Assembly (NCBI GenBank): GCA_965224605.1
Contig: CBDCZP010000008.1
Span: 124,001 to 188,000 of the forward strand
DNA length: 64,000 bases
Origin: HyVt-477 sp965224605
Lineage (GTDB): Bacteria > Pseudomonadota > Gammaproteobacteria > Thiotrichales > Thiotrichaceae
Direction of reading: 5' to 3'
Of this stretch, positions 1 through 8,629 are shown in pieces. The stretch's first letter is position 1, and every line of letters begins with the position of its first letter. The notes below the pieces were generated by a model. That model did no database searches. It saw nothing but the letters and a program-made list of their open reading frames with translations, and was not told the DNA's origin. Position numbers and translations under genes: made by a program.

Positions 1-150
1 CAAAGTAATATCTCGCAACATCTTGGCGTGATGAGAGACAAGGGTGTGCTGGCTTCTCGTAAAGTAGCCAACCGTGTATTCTATCGCATTGAAGATACTG
101 CTATTCTTCGCCTAGTTGGAAACAAAAAGGAAACACCAAGAACACATTAA
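1..150 (+). CDS. ArsR/SmtB-family regulator, 3' end only
   Basis: The window opens inside this gene; 49 codons and a TAA remain. The visible peptide starts QSNISQHLGVMRDKGVLASR and continues with a VFYRI strand, which is the recognition helix and beta-wing of an ArsR-type winged helix. Proteins of this family are dimeric repressors that leave DNA when they bind metal or when cysteines are modified. The sensing residues lie upstream and cannot be seen, so the ligand is unknown. The gene is convergent with the metallo-beta-lactamase-fold lipoprotein gene. ArsR proteins of the BigR/SoxR type are often linked to sulfur metabolism, but that link is inference here. Confidence 0.75.
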   Translation, partial: QSNISQHLGVMRDKGVLASRKVANRVFYRIEDTAILRLVGNKKETPRTH

Positions 151-247
151 TGAGATAAGCACACACAAGTACTACATCCCACTATCTCCCTAAAAGCATC
201 TAAGCACTTAAAGGGCTCTTAGTAAAAATTAGTAAAAACAAAAGCAC

Positions 248-1306
248 CTAAAAATCAGCCTCCTCGGCTTCAATAACCGACTGGCTGATATGCTTGCCTA
301 ATTGTTCTTCTAACCCAGTCCAGTCGTTATACCCTGCTAGCTTCTCAACTAGCAGCTCCTTCATTTCATACGTTTCCAGGCCTTCTTCCGCCAGCGTCTT
401 TGATGTTTCATAAACCGTGGATAAATAATCACGGTATGCACTTAGCACTTCCTTGCCACCTGTTAAGCCATGACCAGGTACAACCACGTTAACCGATAAC
501 TTTAGTCCATAATCTGCTGCTGCAATATTACCGAGAAAGTTTCCATCAACCATGCGAGGAATGCGTTTGTAAGTCACATTGTCCCCCGTAAATAATACGC
601 CATCTTCCACCAACTCGTACATAACATCGGTGACAGTATGTGCTTTACCCGTTAAATGTGTTTTGATCGTCAACCCATCTATTTCTATTTCCTGTAGATT
701 CTCTAATGAATTCTCAGGAATAACCGCCTCCGTTCCTTGTGTTTTATTTTCCGTAAGCTCAAGCATCAACGAAACCCAATGCTCTGCATCACCCGCTTTA
801 GATTTCTCAATCATCTTCGGATGCGCATAAAACTGAGCATCAGGAAAACTCTCCTTAATACCATGATTAGCCAACCAATGATCACCGTGTACATGGGTGT
901 TAAATACATGAGTGATGGGATTATCGGTTACTTCCTTGATTCGTTTAACCAATTCACGACCCACTTGCACGCTAGAACCTGGGTCAATAACAGCAACAGA
1001 TTTCTCGGTAACAATAAAAGCAGGATTATTCATAAAACCAGCATTTGCTTTATTCGGCATCTCCAACGGCCCATGAATCACATAAGTATGTGCCGCTACT
1101 TTTTTTGTAGGATAAGAGGCTAGTATTCCTGTTGTTAACTTGGCTTTTAAGACAACCTCTTCGACGTCTTTGGTTGGAGCCTCAGTTATTATTTTTTTGG
1201 TAGGCTCTATGGCTACCGCCTCCATCTCAGTTTTCTTTTCACCACAAGCCACTAAAAAAGCGAATGCAACAGCACTCAATGCGAACCACTGAATTTTCAT
1301 ATTCAT
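248..1306 (-). CDS. Metallo-beta-lactamase-fold lipoprotein (SoxH-like hydrolase)
   Basis: A 352-residue protein with a lipoprotein signal: a hydrophobic stretch at residues 8-20 ends in LVAC, the likely lipidation Cys being residue 21. The mature part is a metallo-beta-lactamase fold with the zinc motif HVHGDH near residue 140, a later His in GKAHTVTD, the GDN metal Asp and a VVPGHG near residue 280. Such proteins bind two metal ions and hydrolyse thioesters, lactams or related bonds. Periplasmic members resemble SoxH and the zinc hydrolases of quinoprotein relay systems. The substrate cannot be told from sequence. It is convergent with the ArsR fragment and separated from fusA2 by a hairpin and a terminator. 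Confidence 0.75.
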   Translation of the reverse strand: MNMKIQWFALSAVAFAFLVACGEKKTEMEAVAIEPTKKIITEAPTKDVEEVVLKAKLTTGILASYPTKKVAAHTYVIHGPLEMPNKANAGFMNNPAFIVTEKSVAVIDPGSSVQVGRELVKRIKEVTDNPITHVFNTHVHGDHWLANHGIKESFPDAQFYAHPKMIEKSKAGDAEHWVSLMLELTENKTQGTEAVIPENSLENLQEIEIDGLTIKTHLTGKAHTVTDVMYELVEDGVLFTGDNVTYKRIPRMVDGNFLGNIAAADYGLKLSVNVVVPGHGLTGGKEVLSAYRDYLSTVYETSKTLAEEGLETYEMKELLVEKLAGYNDWTGLEEQLGKHISQSVIEAEEADF

Positions 1307-1335
1307 ATCATAAACCTAAAAAAACATGCCCTTCC

Positions 1336-1360
1336 GTAGGGTGGGAGAATCCCACCCTAC
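1336..1360. repeat. GTAGGGTGGG palindromic unit
   Basis: A perfect 10-bp inverted repeat, GTAGGGTGGG/CCCACCCTAC, with a 5-nt loop. It lies between the lipoprotein gene and the fusA2 terminator. The GTAGGGTG arm recurs at 13149 and 56105, so this is probably a REP-type dispersed element and not a gene-specific terminator, as no T-run follows. Confidence 0.6.
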
Positions 1361-1422
1361 CAAGAAAAACAATAACTTTCCGTAACAAGTAGTACATCCT
1401 ACTACTTTTTGCAGACATAAAA

Positions 1423-1451
1423 AAAGCCCCTTCCTAAAAAGAAGGGGCTTT
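1423..1451 (-). terminator. Rho-independent terminator of fusA2
   Basis: An 11-bp stem (AAAGCCCCTTC/GAAGGGGCTTT) with a 7-nt loop, followed on the minus strand by a T-run. It lies about 30 bp after the fusA2 stop codon at 1481. Confidence 0.85.
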
Positions 1452-1480
1452 GTTTTTATCAAAACCGATAAGGCTATGAC

Positions 1481-3565
1481 TTATTTCTTCGCGTTACGCT
1501 CTAATGTTTCTTTTATAACATCTTCAGCTACATTTCTGGGACAAGGTGAGTAATGCGCAAATTCCATAGAGAACTGACCACGACCTGAAGTCATGGTACG
1601 CAAGTCACCAATGTAACCAAACATCTCGCTCAATGGCGCTTCAGCTTTAATACGCACACCAGTAACACCTGCTTCCTGTGATTTGATCATGCCACGACGA
1701 CGATTCAAGTCACCGATAACGTCACCTACGTGATCTTCTGGAGTGAATACGTCAACATTCATGATAGGCTCGATCAACTGAGGCCCTGCTTTAGGAACTG
1801 TTTGACGATAACCCGCTCTGGCTGCAATCTCGAACGCTACCGCCGAGGAGTCAACCGCATGGAAGCCACCGTCTAATAAAGTTACTTTCATGTCTTCACA
1901 GGGGAAACCAGCCAATACACCCGTATCCATGCTGAACTTGAAACCTTTTTCAATCGCTGTCCAGAATTCTCTAGGAACGTTACCACCCGTTACTTTAGAC
2001 ACAAACTCAAAGCCCGTACCCGGCTCACCTGGCTCGATGATGTAGTCGATTTTACCGTACTGACCAGAACCACCAGACTGTTTCTTGTGTGTATAGCTAT
2101 CTTCAACCGTTTGCGTAATCGTCTCACGATAAGCAACTTGTGGCTTACCCACTTCAACTTCTACGCCATGAGTACGCTTCAAGATATCAATTTTGATATC
2201 AAGATGTAGCTCGCCCATTCCACGTAGGATAGTTTCTCCACTGTCCTCATCCGTCTCAACACGGAAAGAAGGATCTTCTGCCACCATTTTACCGATTGCA
2301 ATTCCCATTTTCTCAGAACCCCCTTTGTCTATAGGAGATACCGCGATAGAGATTACAGGCTCAGGGAATACCATTGATTCTAATGTGGCAGGGTTTTTAG
2401 GATCACATAACGTGTGGCCTGTCTGCACATTCTTCATGCCTACAACAGCAACAATATCACCCGCTTGTGCGCCATCCAGCTCAATACGATCATCAGCAGA
2501 CATCTCAACGATACGCCCGATACGCTCTGTTTTACCTGTTGCTGTGTTTAGTACGTTAGTACCTTTTTCTAGCTTGCCTGAATAAACACGAATAAAGGTT
2601 AATGCACCAAAGCGGTCATCCATGATTTTGAATGCAAGTGCGCGTAGTGGTTTATCCACATCAACGATTGCGAATTCACCCGTCTCGTTGCCTTCATCAT
2701 CAACCTCAGGCTGAGGAGGAACTTCAACAGGGTTAGGCAGATAATCAATAACCGCATCCAGAATTAACTGAATACCTTTGTTCTTGAATGCAGAACCTGT
2801 GTACGTTGGGAAGAATGTTAGCTCACGTGTACCTTTACGAATACAAGCCTTAATGGTGTCAATGTCGACTTCTTCACCATCTAGATACTTTTCCATTGCA
2901 TCATCATCAACTTCAAGAGCAGTTTCGATAAGCATTTCGCGATATTCTTCGACTTTGTCAACCATATCGGCTGGCACATCTTGAATCTCGTAATTAAGAG
3001 GATCATCTGACCCATCCCATACCCATGCTTTGCGTGTCAACAAATCAACAACGCCCGTGAAGTTATCTTCTTCGCCAATCGGTAAAACCATCACTAATGG
3101 CTTAGCACCCAATACATCTTCAACCTGCTTTACAACACGGTAGAAATCAGCACCAATACGGTCTAATTTGTTAACGAAGATAATACGAGCAACTTTAGAT
3201 TCGTTTGCATAACGCCAGTTGGTTTCTGACTGAGGCTCAACACCACCTGATGCACAAAATACACCGATGCCGCCATCCAATACTTTTAGAGAACGATATA
3301 CTTCAACCGTGAAATCAACGTGCCCTGGTGTATCGATGATATTCATACGATGATCTTTCCAGAAAGCACTTACTGCTGCTGACTGAATAGTTATTCCGCG
3401 CTCTGCTTCTTGCTCCATGAAGTCAGTAGTCGCTTCACCATCGTGAACCTCACCTATCTTATGAATTTTTCCGGTAAGACTTAGGATACGTTCTGTCGTT
3501 GTTGTTTTACCCGCATCAACGTGGGCAAAAATACCGATATTTCGGTAAAGGGATAAATCAGTCAT
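1481..3565 (-). CDS. fusA2: Elongation factor G 2
   Basis: A 694-residue translational GTPase. The P-loop AHVDAGKTTTTER is at residues 14-26, the G3 motif DTPGH near 80, NKLD near 130, and EF-G domains II-V follow. Length and wording (GKIHKIGEVHDGEATTDFM, CASGGVEPQSETNWRYANES) match the stand-alone second EF-G of gammaproteobacteria such as Vibrio, rather than the 704-residue FusA of the str operon. EF-G moves tRNAs and mRNA through the ribosome; paralogues can specialise in ribosome recycling or stress. The gene is monocistronic with its own terminator and a divergent neighbour. No ribosomal-protein or tuf gene is nearby, which supports the paralogue call. Confidence 0.93.
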   Translation of the reverse strand: MTDLSLYRNIGIFAHVDAGKTTTTERILSLTGKIHKIGEVHDGEATTDFMEQEAERGITIQSAAVSAFWKDHRMNIIDTPGHVDFTVEVYRSLKVLDGGIGVFCASGGVEPQSETNWRYANESKVARIIFVNKLDRIGADFYRVVKQVEDVLGAKPLVMVLPIGEEDNFTGVVDLLTRKAWVWDGSDDPLNYEIQDVPADMVDKVEEYREMLIETALEVDDDAMEKYLDGEEVDIDTIKACIRKGTRELTFFPTYTGSAFKNKGIQLILDAVIDYLPNPVEVPPQPEVDDEGNETGEFAIVDVDKPLRALAFKIMDDRFGALTFIRVYSGKLEKGTNVLNTATGKTERIGRIVEMSADDRIELDGAQAGDIVAVVGMKNVQTGHTLCDPKNPATLESMVFPEPVISIAVSPIDKGGSEKMGIAIGKMVAEDPSFRVETDEDSGETILRGMGELHLDIKIDILKRTHGVEVEVGKPQVAYRETITQTVEDSYTHKKQSGGSGQYGKIDYIIEPGEPGTGFEFVSKVTGGNVPREFWTAIEKGFKFSMDTGVLAGFPCEDMKVTLLDGGFHAVDSSAVAFEIAARAGYRQTVPKAGPQLIEPIMNVDVFTPEDHVGDVIGDLNRRRGMIKSQEAGVTGVRIKAEAPLSEMFGYIGDLRTMTSGRGQFSMEFAHYSPCPRNVAEDVIKETLERNAKK

Positions 3566-3786
3566 GGTTATTCTCTAAAATAATTACTATATTCAATGAG
3601 TTGCGACTATGCTTTATAAATGAAAACAGGTGGCAACCACGTTAAATTGTCTTGAGCCGAGCAAGCCAAAAATAAAAACCGCGCATTCTACCGTAAAAGC
3701 ATGTTCATAGCTACATTAGGAGTTAATTATTAATTAAACAACTATAAGACTATTTGTTTTACTTTCGTTTGAATAATTACGCCGTT

Positions 3787-3798
3787 TATACCGGTATA
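3787..3798. promoter_or_regulatory. Palindrome TATACCGGTATA in divergent promoter region
   Basis: A perfect 12-bp dyad in the AT-rich gap between fusA2 (start 3565) and the PAS/EAL gene (start 3896). Its position between two divergent genes fits an operator, but no other copy was noticed and no regulator is known. Nothing else in this 330-bp gap was recognised. Confidence 0.3.
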
Positions 3799-3895
3799 AA
3801 AAAATTGGATCACGCTTAATCACAGGTCTTTGCTCTATAGTCGGAAAAACAGGCAAATGGGTTGATTCCCATCAGTAGGTTGATAAATTACCTTT

Positions 3896-5593
3896 ATGTC
3901 TAAAAATAAAATACATTGCATTATTCTCAACGAACCAAAAAATTTCAAACCTACCTTATCGGGCTTGTTCGGTCATTGGGAAAGCAAAATCATCGTGGAA
4001 ACAATTGACGATGGCAGCAAAACCCTAAGCACTTTAATAAAAAAATTAACCCATGAAAATATTAGCTTACTTTTCATTGGCTACAGTGAAAATGAACTGA
4101 ACGTCAATCAAGATGCTCATAATAAAGACCATGAGAAGTTAAAAATAGAACAGTATAGAAACCTTCTCCGCAGATATTCTTTTGACACTATTTTAGTGTG
4201 CCAAGCCACGCAAAACACTCCCTTGAAACGCGACCTGTCGGGTATAGAAAGCTGTAATATTTCACTTGACGATCAACATAACAGCCCTATTTTCATCAAG
4301 AATCTTCTGCGCTATGCACAGCTAAAGAAAGATTTTCGCATCAGCAAACATTTGCTCTCTATCACAGACAGGCGTAATCGCTGGCTGGTCAACATCACCC
4401 CAGAACCTATAGCTTATCTATATAAAGGTACACATATACACGCCAATGCGGCCTATCTTTCCCTGTTTGGATTTCAATCCATGCCTGAGCTAAAAGCAAC
4501 CAGCATTGGGGGTTTAGTGCCTGAGAAGAGCCATAACATGTTTAAGAGGTTCATTAAGAAACAGCTTAGATACTCAGGCATGAAGACAGATATGCAACAA
4601 ACGCTACTGATGAGTTTATACACGATTGATAAAACTAAAATACGAGCAAGCATTCGTATTGCACCCGCCGTAATTAATAAAACTCAGTGTTTACAAATCT
4701 GGATTCACAAGATTGAAGAAAACCTCCTGCCCATCATAGAAAACAAGGAAAGCGCCTTGCCTGTTTCACCCTGGGAGAACCTTCCAGAAAAACGAGCAAA
4801 GGTTCATAGCCCCCAAGCCAACAACACAACACTCAGCCAAACTATTGCAAAGAGCCTTCAGCCAGTAGAGAGCCCTCAGCAAGCCAAGAGCCTTCAGCAA
4901 GCCAAGAGCTCTCAGCAAGCCAAAACCCTTCAGCCAACAAAAGCCCCTCATTCAAAAACAAATGTGGCTACTCTTGCTAGCTTCAGCGAGCTAAGGCAAA
5001 GCCTAACATCCGTTAAACTCAACCTTCAACCCCTAACGGACACAAACACATCAAGCATCAACCATTATTTCGCAAAACTTCAGTTTGATGCACAAGAACA
5101 ACTACACGTAGCCAAACAACTGAAACAATCAGCTACATTGAACCCCGCCATATTTTGGGATCGCATTTTATTAATTGAACTCATTAAGAAGTTAGCTGAC
5201 AATCAGCAGGGCAAACATCAATACCTTCTATCATTAAGAGCCTCTAGCGTTAATAACAATCGTTTTATTTCTTTCCTTGTTAAAGCGCTAAAGACCTTAT
5301 CAAATAAGCATCCACATATTATTTTCTTGCTCCCCCATCTACTGTTTTTAAAGCATAACCAGCGAACAATGAAAATAAAAAAACTACTCCAGCCCATAAA
5401 TTGCTCACTGGGTATTTATAACTTTATCCCCGATAAAGTATCCCTACGCAGAGTGCTGGAGGACAAACCTACCTACATAAGCTTCTCTGCTAAATGGATG
5501 CAGAGTCTTCAAGGTGATAACGACAAACTTGATAAGTTTTCACGTCTCACTGATCTACTGGAACAGGCGGATATCCAGATTATTCTGTCTTAA
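3896..5593 (+). CDS. FimX-like protein: N-terminal REC-like region, PAS, degenerate EAL
   Basis: A 565-residue protein. Residues 1-140 look like a divergent receiver fold without a clear phospho-acceptor. Residues about 165-270 are a PAS domain (PEPIAYLYKGTHIHANAAYL). A Q/S/K-rich linker at about 320-350 contains four to five short QQAKS-type repeats. The C-terminal third follows the EAL fold outline (NPAIFWDRILLIELIKKLA, then YLLSLRASSV and IIFLLP), but EAL itself and the metal-binding acidic residues are absent. It is therefore unlikely to hydrolyse cyclic di-GMP; proteins like FimX bind it as effectors of type IV pili. A pilus chemosensory operon lies 12 kb away, so a pilus role is plausible inference. 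No linked genes share its transcript. Confidence 0.6.
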   Translation: MSKNKIHCIILNEPKNFKPTLSGLFGHWESKIIVETIDDGSKTLSTLIKKLTHENISLLFIGYSENELNVNQDAHNKDHEKLKIEQYRNLLRRYSFDTILVCQATQNTPLKRDLSGIESCNISLDDQHNSPIFIKNLLRYAQLKKDFRISKHLLSITDRRNRWLVNITPEPIAYLYKGTHIHANAAYLSLFGFQSMPELKATSIGGLVPEKSHNMFKRFIKKQLRYSGMKTDMQQTLLMSLYTIDKTKIRASIRIAPAVINKTQCLQIWIHKIEENLLPIIENKESALPVSPWENLPEKRAKVHSPQANNTTLSQTIAKSLQPVESPQQAKSLQQAKSSQQAKTLQPTKAPHSKTNVATLASFSELRQSLTSVKLNLQPLTDTNTSSINHYFAKLQFDAQEQLHVAKQLKQSATLNPAIFWDRILLIELIKKLADNQQGKHQYLLSLRASSVNNNRFISFLVKALKTLSNKHPHIIFLLPHLLFLKHNQRTMKIKKLLQPINCSLGIYNFIPDKVSLRRVLEDKPTYISFSAKWMQSLQGDNDKLDKFSRLTDLLEQADIQIILS

Positions 5594-5855
5594 ACATATT
5601 TTATTAAACTAGTTACCATCCAGAAAGTGCTAATACACCCTCTAGCAGGAGAGGGCTGAGGAGGGGGTAGATTGTCAAGCTAAGAGCCAAGTTTATCATA
5701 CCCCCACTTTGTGAGAGGTTCCAAAACACGTTAGTCCATTGAAATGTTTCAACCTCCAAAGATTGGTTTTTAGAGATAACTATCTACTTATTATTGACAG
5801 TATTTTATCCGAACGGTAATGTGCAGACCTTGAATCACCTTAATGGATAACACGC

Positions 5856-7166
5856 ATGAATCCCGTAAAGATTGGCTTACTAGGACTTGGAACCGTCGGT
5901 GGCGGAACCGCTACCGTATTGCACCGAAATGCAGCAGAAATAGCACGTCGTGCAGGCCGTGGGATTATCGTTGAAGTGGCAGCCACCTTAGACCCTGATC
6001 GTGCCAAAGAACTCGGACTAGAGAACTTGCGCTTAACCGATGATGCCTTTGAAGTCGTCAACGACCCATCAATCGACATCGTTGTGGAACTCATTGGAGG
6101 TTACACACTAGCGAAAGAACTAGTTCTTAAAGCTATTGAAAACGGCAAACACGTAGTAACAGCCAACAAAGCGCTTATCGCCACTCATGGCAATGAAATT
6201 TTCGCCAAGGCTCAACAAAAAGGCGTCATCGTAGCTTTCGAAGCCGCAGTAGCGGGTGGCATCCCTATTATCAAAGCCCTACGCGAAGGTCTCTCTGCTA
6301 ACCGTATCGAATGGATCGCCGGCATTATCAACGGCACGGGCAACTTCATTCTCACAGAAATGCGTGAAAAAGGTCGTGCTTTTGATGACGTACTCAAAGA
6401 AGCACAAGAACTAGGCTATGCCGAAGCAGACCCTACGTTTGATGTGGAAGGCATAGACGCCGCCCATAAGCTATCCATCTTGTCAGCTATGGCATTTGGC
6501 ATCCCCCTACAGTTTGAAAAAACCTACACCGAAGGCATCGCCAACATCACCCCAGAAGACGTGGAATATGCTGATGAGCTGGGCTACACCATCAAACACT
6601 TAGGCATAGCACGCCGCACAGAAAAGGGCATAGAACAACGTGTCCATCCCACCATGATTCCAAAAACACGTTTGATTGCCAATGTGAACGGCGTAATGAA
6701 TGCCGTACTGGTACAAGGCGATGCCGTTGGAGCAACGCTATATTACGGCGCTGGCGCAGGGGACGAACCCACTGCTTCCGCTGTGGTTGCGGATATTGTC
6801 GATATTGTTAGAGCCATGACCTCTGACCCCAGCAATCGTGTACCGCATCTTGCCTTCCAGCCAGATCAACTAATCGATATCCCTGTCTTAGGCATGGCAG
6901 ATATTACTACCGCTTATTACTTGCGTGTCTGCGCTTTGGATCAACCCGGTGTACTCGCTTCGATTACTAAAATCATGGGTGAAAGCAATATCAGCATTGA
7001 AGCCTTTATTCAAAAAGAACCCGAAGCAGGTGCAAACAAAGTCGATATTATCCTGTTAACTCAGCGAGTAAAAGAAGGCGATATGAACACCGCCATTCAA
7101 CAAATAGAAGCGTTGAATGTGACCTGTAGTACAGTGACCAGAATCCGTGTTGAGACTTTAAGCTAA
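5856..7166 (+). CDS. hom: Homoserine dehydrogenase
   Basis: A 436-residue enzyme that reduces aspartate semialdehyde to homoserine for threonine and methionine synthesis. The NAD(P) Rossmann motif GLLGLGTVGGGTATVL is at residues 7-22, the substrate-site block GIINGTGNFILTEM near residue 155, and EADPTFDVEGIDAAHKL follows. The C-terminal 80 residues (YYLRVCALDQPGVLASITKI) are an ACT domain, as in feedback-regulated single-function enzymes. Threonine synthase, the usual neighbour, is absent; a palindromic repeat and a retroelement follow instead. A near-direct repeat of about 20 bp flanks the gene (5607-5626 and 7165-7184, 17 matches). Confidence 0.96.
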   Translation: MNPVKIGLLGLGTVGGGTATVLHRNAAEIARRAGRGIIVEVAATLDPDRAKELGLENLRLTDDAFEVVNDPSIDIVVELIGGYTLAKELVLKAIENGKHVVTANKALIATHGNEIFAKAQQKGVIVAFEAAVAGGIPIIKALREGLSANRIEWIAGIINGTGNFILTEMREKGRAFDDVLKEAQELGYAEADPTFDVEGIDAAHKLSILSAMAFGIPLQFEKTYTEGIANITPEDVEYADELGYTIKHLGIARRTEKGIEQRVHPTMIPKTRLIANVNGVMNAVLVQGDAVGATLYYGAGAGDEPTASAVVADIVDIVRAMTSDPSNRVPHLAFQPDQLIDIPVLGMADITTAYYLRVCALDQPGVLASITKIMGESNISIEAFIQKEPEAGANKVDIILLTQRVKEGDMNTAIQQIEALNVTCSTVTRIRVETLS

Positions 7167-7194
7167 CTAGTTATCGTCCAGTAAGGATGTGTTT

Positions 7195-7284
7195 GTAGGC
7201 CGGATAAGGGACGCCATCCGGCAAGTGGTTGAATTAATGTTTCTTTGTCGGATGGCGCTACCGCTACCGCTTATCCGACCTACA
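7195..7284. repeat. GTAGG(T/C)CGGATAAG hairpin element, copy 1
   Basis: A 90-bp palindromic unit whose ends read GTAGGCCGGATAAG and CTTATCCGACCTAC. It has an inner inverted pair CGCCATCCG/CGGATGGCG and a short CCGCTA duplication. It sits directly after hom. Related copies lie at 17741-17822 and 46755-46848, so it is a dispersed REP-like family. Confidence 0.75.
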
Positions 7285-7330
7285 CTTCTCTTTATTCAGG
7301 CTTTCTGGATACTAACTAACAACAGTTATT

Positions 7331-8404
7331 TTAACAAAAGCCAGAATGGCTGTTGGTATTTGAAAACAAGCTTCTCCGTAAACCCCAGGTATCCGCTTTT
7401 TCTACATGAGCAATCCATCCTCTAACCCGTTGATTCATAGTTTCTCTATCTAACTCACCCCGATAATAGGCACGATAATAACGCTTCAGACGGCGTTGAA
7501 AGTTCACCCCATTTTTGCGTTTAAGCAACCTATAATCAGGATAAAGCCGAAAGCCCAGAAAAGGAATACCTGCCTTCACTGGATAAACCGTACTAGACTT
7601 TTCATGCATCACTAAACGTAAACCATACAAGAACTCCCGAATAGCAGTTTTCCATTCCCACAACTGTTGTTTACTATCTGAAAACAGCAAATAATCATCC
7701 ACATACCGAACATATGCTTTGCAACGCAACTGCCGTTTCACAAACTGATCCAGTTCATTTAACACTACATTCGCCCAAAACTGACTGGTAAGATTTCCGA
7801 TTGGCAAGCCCCGTGGGCGACTGACCGCAAATAAATCATCATCAGGAAAATAAACCATTTGATAGGCTTTATTGTGAATGCCTTCGCCACTTCTAACCAT
7901 TCGTTCCATTAACCAACGGACTTGAAGATCATCAATTTTGCGAAACAAAACAGAACGTAACACGGCATGATCCACACTAGGAAAAAACTGCCGTAAATCA
8001 CATTGCAATACATAAGGATATCGACGCATATACTGCTGCGCTCTATCTAAAGCCGCATGTGTACCCTTGCCCTTGCGGTTAGCATAAGAATCCCCAATAA
8101 AGGTATTCTCGTAGATAGCTTCGGTGATATTACATAGCGCATGATGCACAACACGATCCCGAAAAGGAGCTGCTGATACTAGACGCTCTTTAGGGTCACG
8201 AATGGTAAAAGAATAATATTCCCCTGGCTGCCAAGTTTGAGTGATTAACTCTTGTTGCAACTGAATCAACTCATCTGCCAGATTAATCTCGAAGCTGGCT
8301 GCCGCCGGGCAACTGCGCTTGCCTTTAGACGCTTTACGCCACGCTTGATGTAGATTGTCAAAACTGCAAACCTCTGAATACAAATGATCGAAACTTTTTG
8401 CCAT
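7331..8404 (-). CDS. DGR reverse transcriptase
   Basis: A 357-residue reverse transcriptase. Motifs in order: PFRDRVVHHAL at 80-90, catalytic Asp in LQCDLRQFFPSVDH near 136, LPIGNLTSQ at 200-208, YVDD at 234-237 and GIPFLGF near 272. The (L/I)GxxxSQ form of motif 4, in place of QGxxxSP, separates DGR enzymes from group II intron and retron enzymes. It lacks intron maturase and endonuclease domains. The enzyme copies the TR transcript into cDNA with errors opposite adenine, and that cDNA replaces the VR. The gene starts about 100 bp downstream of the VR on the same strand, the usual DGR order. The catalytic residues are intact, so the element may be active. Confidence 0.95.
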   Translation of the reverse strand: MAKSFDHLYSEVCSFDNLHQAWRKASKGKRSCPAAASFEINLADELIQLQQELITQTWQPGEYYSFTIRDPKERLVSAAPFRDRVVHHALCNITEAIYENTFIGDSYANRKGKGTHAALDRAQQYMRRYPYVLQCDLRQFFPSVDHAVLRSVLFRKIDDLQVRWLMERMVRSGEGIHNKAYQMVYFPDDDLFAVSRPRGLPIGNLTSQFWANVVLNELDQFVKRQLRCKAYVRYVDDYLLFSDSKQQLWEWKTAIREFLYGLRLVMHEKSSTVYPVKAGIPFLGFRLYPDYRLLKRKNGVNFQRRLKRYYRAYYRGELDRETMNQRVRGWIAHVEKADTWGLRRSLFSNTNSHSGFC

Positions 8405-8505
8405 ATGCTATCTCACAATCCATTGTGCCAATATTAAACATTTAGAATTCAGAAGTGCAGGAATCAGAATTCAGAAACCAGTAATCAGCATCTCAGAAGC
8501 GCCAG

Positions 8506-8629
8506 GGAGAACTCTCTCAACGACAAACAACACGAAACCCAACATTGTCGTCTCGAAGGTAAGGAAGATCCCAGTTACGAAAAGCGCACCGCACGTCGAC
8601 CGAAGAACTGAACCAGGAGCCGCCGCGAG
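8506..8629 (-). repeat. DGR variable repeat (VR)
   Basis: A 124-bp segment covering the last 37 codons and stop of the FGE-fold gene, matching the template repeat at 11654-11777 with 108 of 124 identities. In the minus-strand sense all 16 differences replace a template A. The first 43 bp on the plus strand (8506-8548), which is the 3' end in coding sense, are identical to the TR and include the stop codon; this is the likely initiation-of-mutagenic-homology region. Thirteen residues differ from the TR-encoded peptide. They are spread through the C-terminal ligand face of the fold, with conserved RGGSW and NVGFRV framing them. Confidence 0.95.

Noticed and set aside
7331..8404. Group II intron or retron reverse transcriptase
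   Set aside because: Motif 4 is LPIGNLTSQ, there are no maturase or endonuclease domains or msr/msd RNA, and TR/VR are present.
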